From Mycolicibacterium mageritense (lineage in GTDB: Bacteria; Actinomycetota; Actinomycetes; Mycobacteriales; Mycobacteriaceae), in the NCBI RefSeq assembly GCF_010727475.1, contig NZ_AP022567.1, positions 3,534,001 to 3,598,000 of the forward strand: a stretch of 64,000 bases of DNA. The letters run 5' to 3'. A program made the position numbers and the translations under genes. The notes under the pieces are model-generated. The model was not told the origin of the DNA and searched no databases. It was given only the letters and a program-made list of their open reading frames with translations. Positions 53,649-63,139 of this stretch are shown piece after piece (the first letter of the stretch is position 1; each line of letters starts with the position of its first letter).

Positions 53649-54509
53649 CTACGCGGGCACCAACTCCACGCCTGACAGCACCACGGCGTTGTCCCGCGAC
53701 GGTGCGGTCAGCACGCCGATGAACTTGCCGTCTTCTTTCCAGATGTTGGCCTGCAGGGTCTCGCCCGGGAACACCACGCCGGCAAACCGCGCACCGTAGG
53801 AGGCCACCTGCGAGACATCGCCGTCGAGCAGGTTGTCGACGATGGCCTTGCAGCCGATGCCATAGGTGCACAGGCCGTGCAGGATGGGCCGGTCGAAACC
53901 GGCTGCCGCAGCGAAAGCCGGGTCGGAGTGCAGCGGGTTGCGGTCACCGCACAGTCGGTACAGCAGAGCCTGCTGCGGCAGCGTCGGCAACGCGATCTCG
54001 ATGTCGGGCGCTCGTGCCGGTGGCTCGACGGATGTCGACGGACCCCTCTCGCCGCCGAATCCGCCCTCGCCGCGCGCGAAGATCGACCGTTTGGTCGTCC
54101 ACAGCACGGTGCCGTCGGGATCGGTCACCGTGGTCTCGCTGACGATCACCGCGGCCTTGCCCTTGTCCCAGATCTCGGTGAACCGCTGCACCGACTGTGC
54201 GGTTCCGCTGGTCGGGATCGGGCCCGGCACGTTCACGGCCTCGCTCGCGTGCAGCACCTTGGCCAACTCGATGTCGATACCGGGGAACTGCACCTTGGGT
54301 GGCTCGGTCATGTGGAAACTGGCGGCCACATTGCCGAACGTCGGCAGCACCTGTGGGGCGTCGTCAACCAGGTAGCGGAGTTCCCGCTGATCCATCGGGT
54401 CGGCGCCCGCGCCAAGGCCCAGGTGGTAGAGCTGAATGTCGCTGCTGGTCCACGAGAATTCGATCGGGTCCAGCTCGGCGCCCAGCGCCTTGTCGAGATC
54501 GATTGGCAT
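53649..54509 (-). CDS. chsH3: MaoC-type enoyl-CoA hydratase (ChsH3/Hsd4B-like)
   Basis: This 286-residue double-hotdog hydratase has the hydratase-2 motif CGDRNPLHSDPAFAAAAGF and GRPILHG-like DRPILHGLCTYGIGC. Gene order next to kstD matches Rv3538, reported as the side-chain hydratase ChsH3 and also named Hsd4B. It would hydrate a steroid 22-enoyl-CoA. It starts 1 nt after the kstD stop, so it is probably translated with it. Confidence 0.9.
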   Translation of the reverse strand: MPIDLDKALGAELDPIEFSWTSSDIQLYHLGLGAGADPMDQRELRYLVDDAPQVLPTFGNVAASFHMTEPPKVQFPGIDIELAKVLHASEAVNVPGPIPTSGTAQSVQRFTEIWDKGKAAVIVSETTVTDPDGTVLWTTKRSIFARGEGGFGGERGPSTSVEPPARAPDIEIALPTLPQQALLYRLCGDRNPLHSDPAFAAAAGFDRPILHGLCTYGIGCKAIVDNLLDGDVSQVASYGARFAGVVFPGETLQANIWKEDGKFIGVLTAPSRDNAVVLSGVELVPA

Positions 54510-54510
54510 G

Positions 54511-56193
54511 TCAGACCTTTCCAGCCAGGTGCAGCGCCGCGAGGTAACCGAAGGTCATGGCGGGTCCGATGGTGCCTCCTGGGCCGGGGTAGGTGTGCCC
54601 CATCACCGGTGAGCTGACATTGCCTGCCGCGTAGAGCCCCTCGATCACCGAGTCGTCGTCGCGCAGCGCGCGCCCGTGCACGTCGGTGCGGATACCGCCC
54701 TTGGTACCCAGGTCGCCGGGCACCATCTTGGCCGCGTAGAACGGGCCGTGCTTGATCTCGCCGAGATTCGGGTTGGGCTTGTTGGTGGGATCGCCGTAGT
54801 AGCGGTCGTATGCACTGTCACCGCGATGGAAGTCCGCGTCGACGCCCGTGCGGGCGAAGTCGTTGAACCGTTCGACAGTTGCGGCGAAGGCATCGGCGGG
54901 CAGGCCGGTCTTCTCGGCCAGTTCGGCCAGCGTCTCGGCCTTGACCACCACGCCGGATTCCAGCCACTTCGACGGAATCCGTTGCCCGGGCTGCAATCCC
55001 GCGAAGATGTAGCGGTCACGGTACTGCTGGTCGAAGATCAGCCAGGCCGGGATGTTCTCGCCCGGGCCGGCACCTTGGCCGTACTCGCCGCCGTACATGT
55101 GGTGGCAGGCCTCGACGTAGGGCATCGACTCGTTCATGAAGCGTTTGCCCGCCATGTTCACGATGATCGACCCGGGAGAGTTGCGCTCGGACAATGCGAA
55201 CCACGGCGCGTCGACCAGCGGAACCGTCGGACCCCACCACGCGTCTTCCATGAGTTCGAGTGCCGCACCGAGTTTCTCGGCAGCAAGGATGCCGTCGCCC
55301 GTGTTGGCGATCGCGCCGACGGTCCACTCGGTGGTGATCGGGGCGCGCTGGTACTTCACCCGCATCTGCTCGTTGTGCTCGAACCCACCTGAACCGAGGA
55401 TGACGCCGCGGCGCGCCCGGATCAGTTCGGGCTCAGACGTTTCCGACGATCCGGCCGTGCGCACGTAGATGCCACGTACCACGCCGTCCTCGACGTACAG
55501 GTCCGTCATGGCCGTGTTGAGCAGCACCGGCACCCCGGCCTTCTGCAACCCGATGCGCAGCGGGGCGATCAGGGCGCGGCCCATGCCGACGAGGTTCTTG
55601 CCGGTGGCGTTGGCCCACATGGACCGGATACCGACCTTGAGGCTGCGCAGCACACCGCGCGGATGGCGCTTGAGCTGGTTGAGCCGTACGTAGTCCTGCT
55701 GCATCACCACCATGTTCAGCGGAACCTTGCCGTACGGCGGCTCCAGGCCCTTCTCGTCGGGGCCGAGCTTCTTGGCGTTGAACGGTTTGGGTTCCACGGA
55801 CCGCCCGGTCGGCTTACCGCCCGGTGTCTCGGGGTAGTAGTCGGAGTACCCGGGCACCCAGCACAGCTTCAGCGGTGAGTTCTTGAGGACGAACGACAGC
55901 ATCTCCGGACCACGGTCCAGATAGGTGTCGATCTTCTCGGCGGGAACCACGTCGCCGATGATCGTGTGCAGGTACGTCCGCGCCGCATCGGCCGTGTCGG
56001 TGACCCCGTCACGCTTGAGAATCTCGTTGTTCGGGATCCACACACCACCGCCGGACCGCGCAGTGGAACCTCCATAGTGCGGCGCCTTCTCGACGACTAC
56101 TGTCGAGAGACCCTGGTGGGCAGCTGTGAGGGCGGCGACCATGCCGGCAGCGCCGCTGCCGACTACGACAACGTCGTACTCCTGTCCAGTCAT
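54511..56193 (-). CDS. kstD: 3-Ketosteroid delta-1-dehydrogenase
   Basis: This 560-residue flavoprotein begins MTGQEYDVVVVGSGAAGMVA with GGSTARSGGGVWIPNN downstream. VILGSGGFEHNEQMR and the C-terminal GHTYPGPGGTIGPAMTFGYL match KstD. It introduces the C1-C2 double bond that leads to opening of ring B in androstenedione degradation. ATG 56193 sits directly beside the KstR-type site at 56195, so the mRNA may be leaderless or have a very short leader. It is divergent from hsaE. Confidence 0.94.
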   Translation of the reverse strand: MTGQEYDVVVVGSGAAGMVAALTAAHQGLSTVVVEKAPHYGGSTARSGGGVWIPNNEILKRDGVTDTADAARTYLHTIIGDVVPAEKIDTYLDRGPEMLSFVLKNSPLKLCWVPGYSDYYPETPGGKPTGRSVEPKPFNAKKLGPDEKGLEPPYGKVPLNMVVMQQDYVRLNQLKRHPRGVLRSLKVGIRSMWANATGKNLVGMGRALIAPLRIGLQKAGVPVLLNTAMTDLYVEDGVVRGIYVRTAGSSETSEPELIRARRGVILGSGGFEHNEQMRVKYQRAPITTEWTVGAIANTGDGILAAEKLGAALELMEDAWWGPTVPLVDAPWFALSERNSPGSIIVNMAGKRFMNESMPYVEACHHMYGGEYGQGAGPGENIPAWLIFDQQYRDRYIFAGLQPGQRIPSKWLESGVVVKAETLAELAEKTGLPADAFAATVERFNDFARTGVDADFHRGDSAYDRYYGDPTNKPNPNLGEIKHGPFYAAKMVPGDLGTKGGIRTDVHGRALRDDDSVIEGLYAAGNVSSPVMGHTYPGPGGTIGPAMTFGYLAALHLAGKV

Positions 56194-56194
56194 G

Positions 56195-56208
56195 TAGAAC
56201 ACGTTATA
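56195..56208. promoter_or_regulatory. KstR-type operator (kstD/hsaE)
   Basis: TAGAACACGTTATA fits TnnAACnnGTTnnA and abuts the kstD start codon. In the 73-nt divergent gap it could repress both kstD and the hsaEGF operon. Confidence 0.85.
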
Positions 56209-56266
56209 GAATTGCCGGGCCTGTGGACAACTGCGCCGGTCAAAGAAGCGAGGGGAATTCACCAGA

Positions 56267-57052
56267 ATGCTTAGTGTCGAGGTGCGTGACGAGCTCGCGG
56301 CCGATCTCGCTCAGGCCGAGCGCAGCCGGGTGCCGATGTCGCCGCTGACGGATCGCTACGCGGACATCGACGTGGTCGACGCCTATGAGATCCAGCTGAT
56401 CAACATCCGGCGGCGGGTCGCCGAGGGGGCCCGGGTGATCGGCCACAAGGTCGGTCTGTCCAGCAAGGCCATGCAGGACATGATGGGCGTCGACGAGCCG
56501 GATTACGGCCACCTGCTCGACGAGATGCAGGTTTTCGAGGACACGCCGGTGAAGTCCGCGAATTACCTGTATCCGCGCGTCGAGGTGGAGGTCGGCTTCA
56601 TCCTGGCCGACGATCTTCCGGGGGCCGGCTGCACCGAGGAGGATGTGCTCGCGGCGACGGCGGCATTCGCCCCGGCCATCGAGCTGATAGACACCCGGAT
56701 CACCAACTGGCAGATCAAGCTGTGCGACACGATCGCCGACAACGCGTCGTCGGCCGGGTGGGTGCTGGGGCAGGCGCGGGTGTCCCCCAAGGACATCGAC
56801 ATCCGCAATATCGACGCCGTTCTGACCAACCACGGCGAGGTGGTCGCCGAAGGGCGCAGCGATGCGGTGCTGGGCAATCCGGTGACGGCGGTGGCATGGC
56901 TGGCCCGCAAGGTGGAGGGCTTCGGGGTGCGGCTCAAGGCCGGCGACATCGTGTTGCCGGGCTCGTGCACGCGTGCGATAGATGCACCCGCCGGCAGCGA
57001 TTTCGTTGCCGACTTCGCCGGGTTAGGTTCAGTAAGACTGAGTTTCGAATAA
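56267..57052 (+). CDS. hsaE: HsaE, 2-hydroxypenta-2,4-dienoate hydratase type
   Basis: This 261-residue hydratase contains ARVIGHKVGLSSKAMQDMMG, EVEVGFILADDLPG and IELIDTRITNWQIKLCDTIADN with Asp/Glu metal ligands. In steroid catabolism it hydrates 2-hydroxyhexa-2,4-dienoate from rings A/B to 4-hydroxy-2-oxohexanoate. It is the first gene of hsaE-hsaG-hsaF; hsaG follows after 9 nt with AAGGAG. Confidence 0.94.
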   Translation: MLSVEVRDELAADLAQAERSRVPMSPLTDRYADIDVVDAYEIQLINIRRRVAEGARVIGHKVGLSSKAMQDMMGVDEPDYGHLLDEMQVFEDTPVKSANYLYPRVEVEVGFILADDLPGAGCTEEDVLAATAAFAPAIELIDTRITNWQIKLCDTIADNASSAGWVLGQARVSPKDIDIRNIDAVLTNHGEVVAEGRSDAVLGNPVTAVAWLARKVEGFGVRLKAGDIVLPGSCTRAIDAPAGSDFVADFAGLGSVRLSFE

Positions 57053-57061
57053 GGAGCGAAA

Positions 57062-57979
57062 ATGCCGAACAAGGCATCCGTCGCGATCGTTGGATCCGGC
57101 AACATCAGTACCGACCTGCTCTACAAGCTGCTGCGTTCGGAATGGCTTGAGCCACGCTGGATGATCGGCATCGATCCGCAGTCCGAAGGATTGGCCCGCG
57201 CGCGCAAGCTGGGCTTGGAAACCAGCCACGAGGGGGTGGATTGGCTGCTGGCGCAAGATGAGAAGCCGGATCTGGTTTTCGAGGCCACGAGTGCCTACGT
57301 GCACCGCGACGCCGCACCGCGGTACGCCGAGGCCGGTATCCGCGCGATCGACCTGACCCCGGCCGCAGTGGGCCCGGGCGTCATCCCGCCGGCCAATCTG
57401 CGGGCGCACCTCGACGCGCCCAACGTCAACATGGTCACCTGCGGTGGCCAGGCGACCATCCCCATGGTCTATGCGGTCTCCCGCGTGGTGGACGTGCCGT
57501 ATGCCGAAATCGTGGCGTCGGTGTCGTCGGCCTCGGCGGGTCCGGGCACCCGGGCCAACATCGATGAGTTCACCAAGACGACCAGTGCGGGTGTGCAGAA
57601 CATCGGCGGTGCTGCCCGCGGCAAGGCGATCATCATCCTCAACCCAGCTGAACCGCCAATGATCATGCGCGACACCATCTTCTGCGCGATCCCAGAGGAT
57701 GCCGACCATGCCGCGATCACGCAGTCGATCAAGGACGTGGTGGCCGAGGTGCAGACCTACGTGCCGGGCTACCGGCTGCTCAACGAGCCGCAGTTCGACG
57801 AGCCGTCGGTGGTCAACGGTGGCAACCATCTCGTCACCGTTTTTGTGGAAGTGGAGGGTGCGGGCGACTACCTGCCGCCCTACGCTGGAAACCTGGACAT
57901 CATGACCGCGGCGGCGACCAAGGTCGGCGAAGAGATTGCGAAGGAGTCGCTCGCGGTCTCAGGAGGTGCGCAAGCATGA
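57062..57979 (+). CDS. hsaG: HsaG, acylating (propion)aldehyde dehydrogenase
   Basis: This 305-residue protein has NAD motif VAIVGSGNISTDLLYKLLRS and active-site Cys in VTCGGQATIPMVYAV. With HsaF it channels propionaldehyde to propionyl-CoA (acetaldehyde to acetyl-CoA in the general family). Its stop overlaps the hsaF start (ATGA), as expected for a channelling complex. Confidence 0.95.
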   Translation: MPNKASVAIVGSGNISTDLLYKLLRSEWLEPRWMIGIDPQSEGLARARKLGLETSHEGVDWLLAQDEKPDLVFEATSAYVHRDAAPRYAEAGIRAIDLTPAAVGPGVIPPANLRAHLDAPNVNMVTCGGQATIPMVYAVSRVVDVPYAEIVASVSSASAGPGTRANIDEFTKTTSAGVQNIGGAARGKAIIILNPAEPPMIMRDTIFCAIPEDADHAAITQSIKDVVAEVQTYVPGYRLLNEPQFDEPSVVNGGNHLVTVFVEVEGAGDYLPPYAGNLDIMTAAATKVGEEIAKESLAVSGGAQA

Positions 57980-59022
57980 GCGACATTTTCTTCAATCCTG
58001 TGTGGGACGTCCGGATGACCGACACGTCGCTGCGTGACGGCTCGCATCACAAGCGCCACCAGTTCACCAAGGACGAGGTCGGCGCCATTGTCGCGGCCCT
58101 GGACGCCGCGGGTGTCCCGGTCATCGAGGTGACTCACGGCGACGGACTGGGTGGCTCGAGCTTCAACTACGGGTTCTCCAAGACCCCGGAGCAGGAGCTG
58201 ATCAAGCTCGCCGCAGAGACGGCCAAGGAAGCCAAGATCGCCTTCCTGATGCTGCCCGGTGTGGGCACCAAGGAAGACATCAAGGAAGCGCAGAACAACG
58301 GTGGTTCGATCTGCCGCATCGCGACGCACTGCACCGAGGCCGACGTGTCGATCCAGCACTTCGGGCTCGCTCGGGAGCTGGGCCTGGAGACCGTGGGCTT
58401 TTTGATGATGAGCCACACGATCTCTCCGGAGAAGCTCGCCAAGCAGGCGCGCATCATGGCCGACGCCGGCTGTCAGTGCGTGTACGTCGTGGATTCGGCT
58501 GGTGCCCTGGTCTTGGACGGGGTGGCCGACCGGGTGTCGGCGCTGGTCGCCGAACTCGGTAACGACGCGCAGGTTGGTTTCCACGGGCACGAGAACCTCG
58601 GGCTGGGCGTCGCGAACTCGATCGAGGCCGTGCGGGCCGGGGCCAAGCAGATCGACGGATCCTGCCGCCGGTTCGGGGCCGGAGCGGGCAACGCGCCGGT
58701 CGAGGCGCTCATCGGCGTGTTCGACAAGATCGGCGTCAAGACCGGCATCGATTTCTTCGACATCGCCGACGCTGCCGAAGAGGTCGTCGCACCGGCGATG
58801 CCTGCCGAATGCCTGCTCGACCGCAACGCGCTGATCATGGGTTATTCGGGGGTGTACTCGAGCTTCCTCAAGCACGCCATCCGGCAGTCCGAGCGCTACG
58901 GGGTGCCGGCACACCAGCTGCTGCACCGGGCCGGGCAGCGCAAGCTCATCGGCGGCCAGGAAGACCAGCTCATCGACATCGCGCTGGAGATCAAGCGCGA
59001 GCAAGAGCAGGCAGGCGTTTAG
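57976..59022 (+). CDS. hsaF: HsaF, 4-hydroxy-2-oxoacid aldolase
   Basis: This 348-residue DmpG-type aldolase has the metal and catalytic residues in RMTDTSLRDGSHHKRHQF and VGFHGHENLGLGVANS. It splits 4-hydroxy-2-oxohexanoate to pyruvate and propionaldehyde, passing the aldehyde to HsaG. It ends the operon; a hairpin follows at 59044. Confidence 0.95.
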   Translation: MSDIFFNPVWDVRMTDTSLRDGSHHKRHQFTKDEVGAIVAALDAAGVPVIEVTHGDGLGGSSFNYGFSKTPEQELIKLAAETAKEAKIAFLMLPGVGTKEDIKEAQNNGGSICRIATHCTEADVSIQHFGLARELGLETVGFLMMSHTISPEKLAKQARIMADAGCQCVYVVDSAGALVLDGVADRVSALVAELGNDAQVGFHGHENLGLGVANSIEAVRAGAKQIDGSCRRFGAGAGNAPVEALIGVFDKIGVKTGIDFFDIADAAEEVVAPAMPAECLLDRNALIMGYSGVYSSFLKHAIRQSERYGVPAHQLLHRAGQRKLIGGQEDQLIDIALEIKREQEQAGV

Positions 59023-59043
59023 CGTTGCGCGTCGTCGGTTAAT

Positions 59044-59080
59044 CCTTCGGTCGCGGTCACACAAGACCGCCGACCGAAGG
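59044..59080 (+). terminator. Hairpin after hsaF, touching the next gene's ribosome site
   Basis: CCTTCGGTCGCGGTC pairs with GACCGCCGACCGAAGG with one bulged base around a 6-nt loop. It can end the hsaEGF transcript. The right arm also contains AAGG of the GAAGGAG ribosome site of the haemophore-like gene, so it could hide that site in a read-through RNA. Confidence 0.55.
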
Positions 59081-59091
59081 AGTGAAGTTCG

Positions 59092-59475
59092 ATGCACAGA
59101 ATGTCCGCACGCACCGTCCGTCGTTGCTTGTACGGGATGTGCGCGGGCGGCGTCGTCTCCGCCGCGTTCACGCTGCCGACGGCGACAGCTGCGCCCGATC
59201 AGTGCAGCGAGAGTGGAATCAACCGCACCGTCAGCTCCGTCAGCGCCTCGACGAGCGCCTACCTGACGGCACACCCGGAGGCGGACCAGTCCCTGTCGGA
59301 TATCGCCGCGCAGGCGGGCGACCGGGCTGACGCGCTGTACCAGGCGTACTTCGACCAGAACCCTCAGGTCGAGCAGGATCTGAGGACGATCAACCAACCG
59401 GTGACCGATCTGTCGGCGCAATGCGGTGTCGACGTGACACCGACATCGGTGTCCGCGGCGCTGCAGGATCTCTAA
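59092..59475 (+). CDS. Secreted haemophore-like (heme-binding) protein
   Basis: This 127-residue protein starts with a basic region and signal peptide (RRCLYGMCAGGVVSAAF, probable cleavage at TAAA near residue 34). A small helical domain with two Cys (DQCSE and SAQCGV) follows. The pattern SAYLTAHPEADQSLSDIAAQ and YFDQNPQVEQDLRTIN fits the mycobacterial haemophore (Rv0203/MHB-like) family. Role in heme capture is inferred from family. It has its own terminator at 59491-59538 and is not obviously part of the steroid operon. Confidence 0.8.
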   Translation: MHRMSARTVRRCLYGMCAGGVVSAAFTLPTATAAPDQCSESGINRTVSSVSASTSAYLTAHPEADQSLSDIAAQAGDRADALYQAYFDQNPQVEQDLRTINQPVTDLSAQCGVDVTPTSVSAALQDL

Positions 59476-59490
59476 ATCCTTTTGTGCCAG

Positions 59491-59538
59491 CGTAACCGGG
59501 TGGCGGCCCGATCCCCCGAGGGTCGCCGCCTGGTTACG
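59491..59538. terminator. Stem-loop terminator between haemophore-like gene and rqlH
   Basis: CGTAACC and GGTTACG begin 17-nt arms that pair fully if three G-U pairs are allowed, around a C-rich loop. It starts 16 nt after the gene end. Confidence 0.6.
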
Positions 59539-59588
59539 TGCCCCCTGCGCCGCCTCCGGTGTCGGTCCCGCCAGGCACGATAGGACGC

Positions 59589-61664
59589 ATGGCAACCCGC
59601 GAACAGGCCCAGTCGATCCTCGAACAACTCGCCGGGCCCGCGGCGTCGCTACGTGACGATCAGTGGACGGCCATCGAGGCGCTCGTCGTGCAGCGCCGTC
59701 AGGCGTTGGTGGTGCAGCGCACGGGCTGGGGAAAGTCCGCGGTGTACTTCATCGCGGCCAAGCTGTTGCGTGGTGCCGGGCGTGGCCCGACCGTGATCGT
59801 GTCGCCGCTGCTGGCGTTGATGCGCAACCAGGTGGCCGCGGCCGAACGCGCCGGGGTGCGTGCGGCGACCATCAATTCGGGCAACGTCACCGAGTGGTCG
59901 GCGATTCATCAGCAGGTGGCCGACGGCGAACTCGACGTTCTGCTGGTCAGCCCGGAACGGTTGAACAATCCCGATTTTCGCGACAATGTGCTGCCCGCCC
60001 TGGCGGCCGACGCCGGTCTGGTGGTGGTCGACGAGGCGCACTGTGTTTCCGATTGGGGCCATGACTTCCGCCCCGACTACCGGCGCATCCGCACGTTGAT
60101 CGGCGAGTTGGGTTCCGACATCCCGGTTCTCGCCACCACCGCGACAGCCAACGACCGCGTGGTCAACGACGTCGCGGCCCAGTTGGGTGTCGGGGGTCGC
60201 GACACCGTGGTGCTGCGTGGCGGCCTGGACCGCGAGTCGCTCCGGCTGGCCGTTGTGCACGCGGGCAACCCCGCGCAGCGTGCGGCTTGGATTGCCGCGC
60301 AACTGGATTCGTTGCCCGGTTCGGGCATCGTCTACACGCTGACGGTTGCGCAGGCCCATGATGTCGCGGCGCTGCTGCGTGAGCAGGGCCATCAGGTCGC
60401 GGCCTACACGGGTTCGACTGACACCTCCGAACGCGAACAGCTGGAAGCCGACCTGCTGAACAACCGGGTCAAGGCGCTCATCGCGACGTCGGCGCTCGGG
60501 ATGGGTTTCGACAAACCGGATCTCGGTTTCGTCGTACACCTGGGCGCACCGTCCTCGCCGATCGCGTACTACCAACAGGTCGGCCGTGCCGGCCGCGCGA
60601 CCGAAAGCGCCGAGGTGATCCTGCTGCCCGGCGCCGAGGACCAGGACGTGTGGCGGTATTTTGCGTCGGTGGCATTCCCGTCGGAATCCATGGTGCGCAA
60701 CGTGCTTCGCGCACTCGAACCCGACCGGCCGCAGTCGACACCCGCGCTGGAGGCGCTGGTGGACCTCAACCGGTCACGCCTGGAGATGGTGCTCAAGGTG
60801 CTCGACGTCGACGGTGCGGTGCGGCGCGTCAAAGGCGGGTGGATCGGCACCGGCCAACCCTGGGAGTACGACGAGGAACGGTACCGCGCACTCGACGAGG
60901 CCCGGAAACGCGAACAGCAGGCGATGCTGGACTATCAACGCACCGATGGATGCCGAATGGCTTTCCTGCGTGGACAACTCGATGATCCGGAAATACAGCC
61001 GGGCGAGCGGTGCGGCCGCTGCGACAACTGCACAGGAACTCGTTACGACACGAGGGTCGACGAAGGCACTCTGGCCACCACCGCGGAACGGCTGCGCAGG
61101 CCTGGCGTCGATGTGGCGCCCCGCAAGCAGTGGCCCTCCGGGCTGGCCGCGCTCGGGCTCGAACTGTCCGGACGCATCTCCGGTGGGGCCGCGCCTGGGC
61201 GGGCCATCGGCAGGCTCACCGACCTGGGCTGGGGTGCGCGGCTACGTCGGCTGCTGGCCGAACCCGACCAGGAGGTGCCCGACGATGTGGTGCAGGCCGC
61301 CGTCGCGGTACTCAAGGCCTGGGACTGGAAAGCCCGCCCGGTGGCCGTCATCGGGCTGGACTCCGAGACCCACCCGCGGCTGATCTCCTCGACCGTGCAG
61401 CGTCTCGCGCAACTCGGCCGGCTGACGGATCTGGGCACGTTGCGTTATGCGCCGCAGCGGCGGCCCGCAACCGCCGCCAACTCGGCATACCGGGTTGCCG
61501 CATTGCACGGGGCTTGGGAGGCACCGGACATCACCGTCGACGGCCCGGTGCTGCTGGTCGACGACATGACCGACACCGGCTGGACGCTGACCATGGCGGC
61601 GCGGGTGTTGCGGGATGCCGGTGCGCCAGAGGTGCTGCCGTTCGTGCTGGCCAGCACCAGTTAA
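59589..61664 (+). CDS. rqlH: RecQ-like helicase with C-terminal phosphoribosyltransferase-like domain (RqlH)
   Basis: This 691-residue protein has superfamily 2 helicase motifs: motif I region RTGWGKSAVYFIAAKLL, DEAHCVSDWGHDFRP, TATAND, and ATSALGMGFDKPDLGFVVHL with QVGRAGRA. A four-cysteine zinc module follows (CRMAFLRGQL then CGRCDNC). The tail (about residues 500-691) has a PRPP-type loop VLLVDDMTDTGWTLTMAA. This is the layout described for M. smegmatis RqlH, a 3'-5' RecQ-like helicase without the usual winged helix. ATG 59589 is used; upstream ATG 59538 gives a Pro-rich extension. Stop overlaps the convergent sucrase stop in TTAA. Confidence 0.9.
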   Translation: MATREQAQSILEQLAGPAASLRDDQWTAIEALVVQRRQALVVQRTGWGKSAVYFIAAKLLRGAGRGPTVIVSPLLALMRNQVAAAERAGVRAATINSGNVTEWSAIHQQVADGELDVLLVSPERLNNPDFRDNVLPALAADAGLVVVDEAHCVSDWGHDFRPDYRRIRTLIGELGSDIPVLATTATANDRVVNDVAAQLGVGGRDTVVLRGGLDRESLRLAVVHAGNPAQRAAWIAAQLDSLPGSGIVYTLTVAQAHDVAALLREQGHQVAAYTGSTDTSEREQLEADLLNNRVKALIATSALGMGFDKPDLGFVVHLGAPSSPIAYYQQVGRAGRATESAEVILLPGAEDQDVWRYFASVAFPSESMVRNVLRALEPDRPQSTPALEALVDLNRSRLEMVLKVLDVDGAVRRVKGGWIGTGQPWEYDEERYRALDEARKREQQAMLDYQRTDGCRMAFLRGQLDDPEIQPGERCGRCDNCTGTRYDTRVDEGTLATTAERLRRPGVDVAPRKQWPSGLAALGLELSGRISGGAAPGRAIGRLTDLGWGARLRRLLAEPDQEVPDDVVQAAVAVLKAWDWKARPVAVIGLDSETHPRLISSTVQRLAQLGRLTDLGTLRYAPQRRPATAANSAYRVAALHGAWEAPDITVDGPVLLVDDMTDTGWTLTMAARVLRDAGAPEVLPFVLASTS

Positions 61665-63139
61665 CGGGCGTCCTCCCAGATGGAACCCAGCCGATGGACG
61701 ACGAGCCGGGGGATCGTCGCGTCTCCGCACTCGGTATAGAGCTCGATCGACCGGGGCCCGTCCGCGGCGAAGATCAGCGACGACACCGTCTCGGCGCCGT
61801 CGTTGACAAACACCTCGACCGATCCGCGATCGACGAGCACCCGCAGTTTGACCCGACCGCTCGAGCACGGCGCAGCGCGGTAACCCCGGTTGCCATGGCC
61901 CGAATTGCGGCGGTCGACGAACACCCTGCGGGCCAGATCGTCGTAGCCCACCAATGTTTCGTGGCCGTCGGGCGTCTTGTTGATCGCCAGGCCCACACGC
62001 TCGGCAGTCGAGCCGGCAAGATCGATGTCGATCTCCACCTCGGCGGCATCGACATTCTCGGCCAGCGTCCGGGTTTCGTTGGGCCCCATGGCCACCAACC
62101 CGAAATCGTGCGTTGCGGTTCGCAGCTGCGTCAGCTCCGCGATCGGCACCGCAATCAGGCGGTTGTCGTCGCCGAGCGTCAGCTCGCGGTGAACCGTCAT
62201 CTGGCCTGACCAACCGTCGGTGAGCTGCGAGGCTGCGGGGATCCCGAAGGAACCCATCCACGCCAGCATTAGCCTGCGGCCGTCTGGAGCTTGAAATGAT
62301 TGTGGGGCATAGTAATTGGCACCCCAGTCGATGGGCCGGTACTCGGTGAGCGGCCGAAACTCTTCACCCGGCGACCAGGTGCCCACCACGTATCCCGCGT
62401 TGTGTCGGTTGCGGGCCCGGTATTTCTTCGGTCTGCGGCCCATCGGACAGTAGGTGAGCACCCATTTGTCGCCGAGCGGGAACAGGTCAGGGCATTCGAG
62501 CATGAAAGTGTGTGGATCCGGATCGCGGTAGAGCACGCGGTCGAATGTCCAGTCCCGCATGTCGTCCGACGTGTACAGCCAGACCTCGCCACGATTGTCG
62601 GGTGAGCACGCGCCGAAGATCATGTAGCCGCGATCGCCAGTCCGCCAGACCTTCGGGTCGCGAAAGTGCATGAGGCCGTCCGGACACTCGACCACGGTGC
62701 CCTGCTTTTCGAAGGTGATTCCGTCTTTACTCACAGCCAGGCATTGGACCTGTAGGTTTCCGTCGTCCTCGTCGACGCCGTTGCGCCAGCGGTGTCCGGT
62801 GAAATAGACCAGCAACTCGTGCTCATCGGAGACCACGGCCGAGCCCGAGAAAACCCCGTCCCGGTCCTCCGCCACGCTCGGGGCCATCGCGATGGGTTCG
62901 CGGCGCCACGTGACCAGGTCGGCACTGCTGACATGGCCCCAGTGCATCGGGCCCCAGTCGCTGCTGTACGGATGATGTTGGAAGTAGACCTGGTACCGGT
63001 CGTTGAAGTGGCAGAGCCCGTTGGGGTCATTGATCCATCCGGCACGCGCCGCGATATGGAACTTGGGATACCAGCGGTCATTTCGGGTGGCCCGAAGTTC
63101 ACGGACTCCCTGTTCGGCGCGGGCGAGCTGCTGGTCCAT
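61661..63139 (-). CDS. Glycoside hydrolase family 32 (sucrose/sucrose-6-phosphate hydrolase)
   Basis: This 492-residue beta-fructosidase has the nucleophile Asp38 in GWINDPNGL, the transition-state Asp in FRDPKVW and the acid/base Glu in LECPDLFPLG. A C-terminal beta-sandwich follows. No signal peptide is seen, so it acts on sucrose taken up by the adjacent permease. ATG 63139 shares one base with the permease stop (TGATG); GTG 63142 is one codon upstream. A non-phosphorylated sucrose route is suggested by the LacY-type permease rather than a PTS. Confidence 0.9.
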   Translation of the reverse strand: MDQQLARAEQGVRELRATRNDRWYPKFHIAARAGWINDPNGLCHFNDRYQVYFQHHPYSSDWGPMHWGHVSSADLVTWRREPIAMAPSVAEDRDGVFSGSAVVSDEHELLVYFTGHRWRNGVDEDDGNLQVQCLAVSKDGITFEKQGTVVECPDGLMHFRDPKVWRTGDRGYMIFGACSPDNRGEVWLYTSDDMRDWTFDRVLYRDPDPHTFMLECPDLFPLGDKWVLTYCPMGRRPKKYRARNRHNAGYVVGTWSPGEEFRPLTEYRPIDWGANYYAPQSFQAPDGRRLMLAWMGSFGIPAASQLTDGWSGQMTVHRELTLGDDNRLIAVPIAELTQLRTATHDFGLVAMGPNETRTLAENVDAAEVEIDIDLAGSTAERVGLAINKTPDGHETLVGYDDLARRVFVDRRNSGHGNRGYRAAPCSSGRVKLRVLVDRGSVEVFVNDGAETVSSLIFAADGPRSIELYTECGDATIPRLVVHRLGSIWEDAR

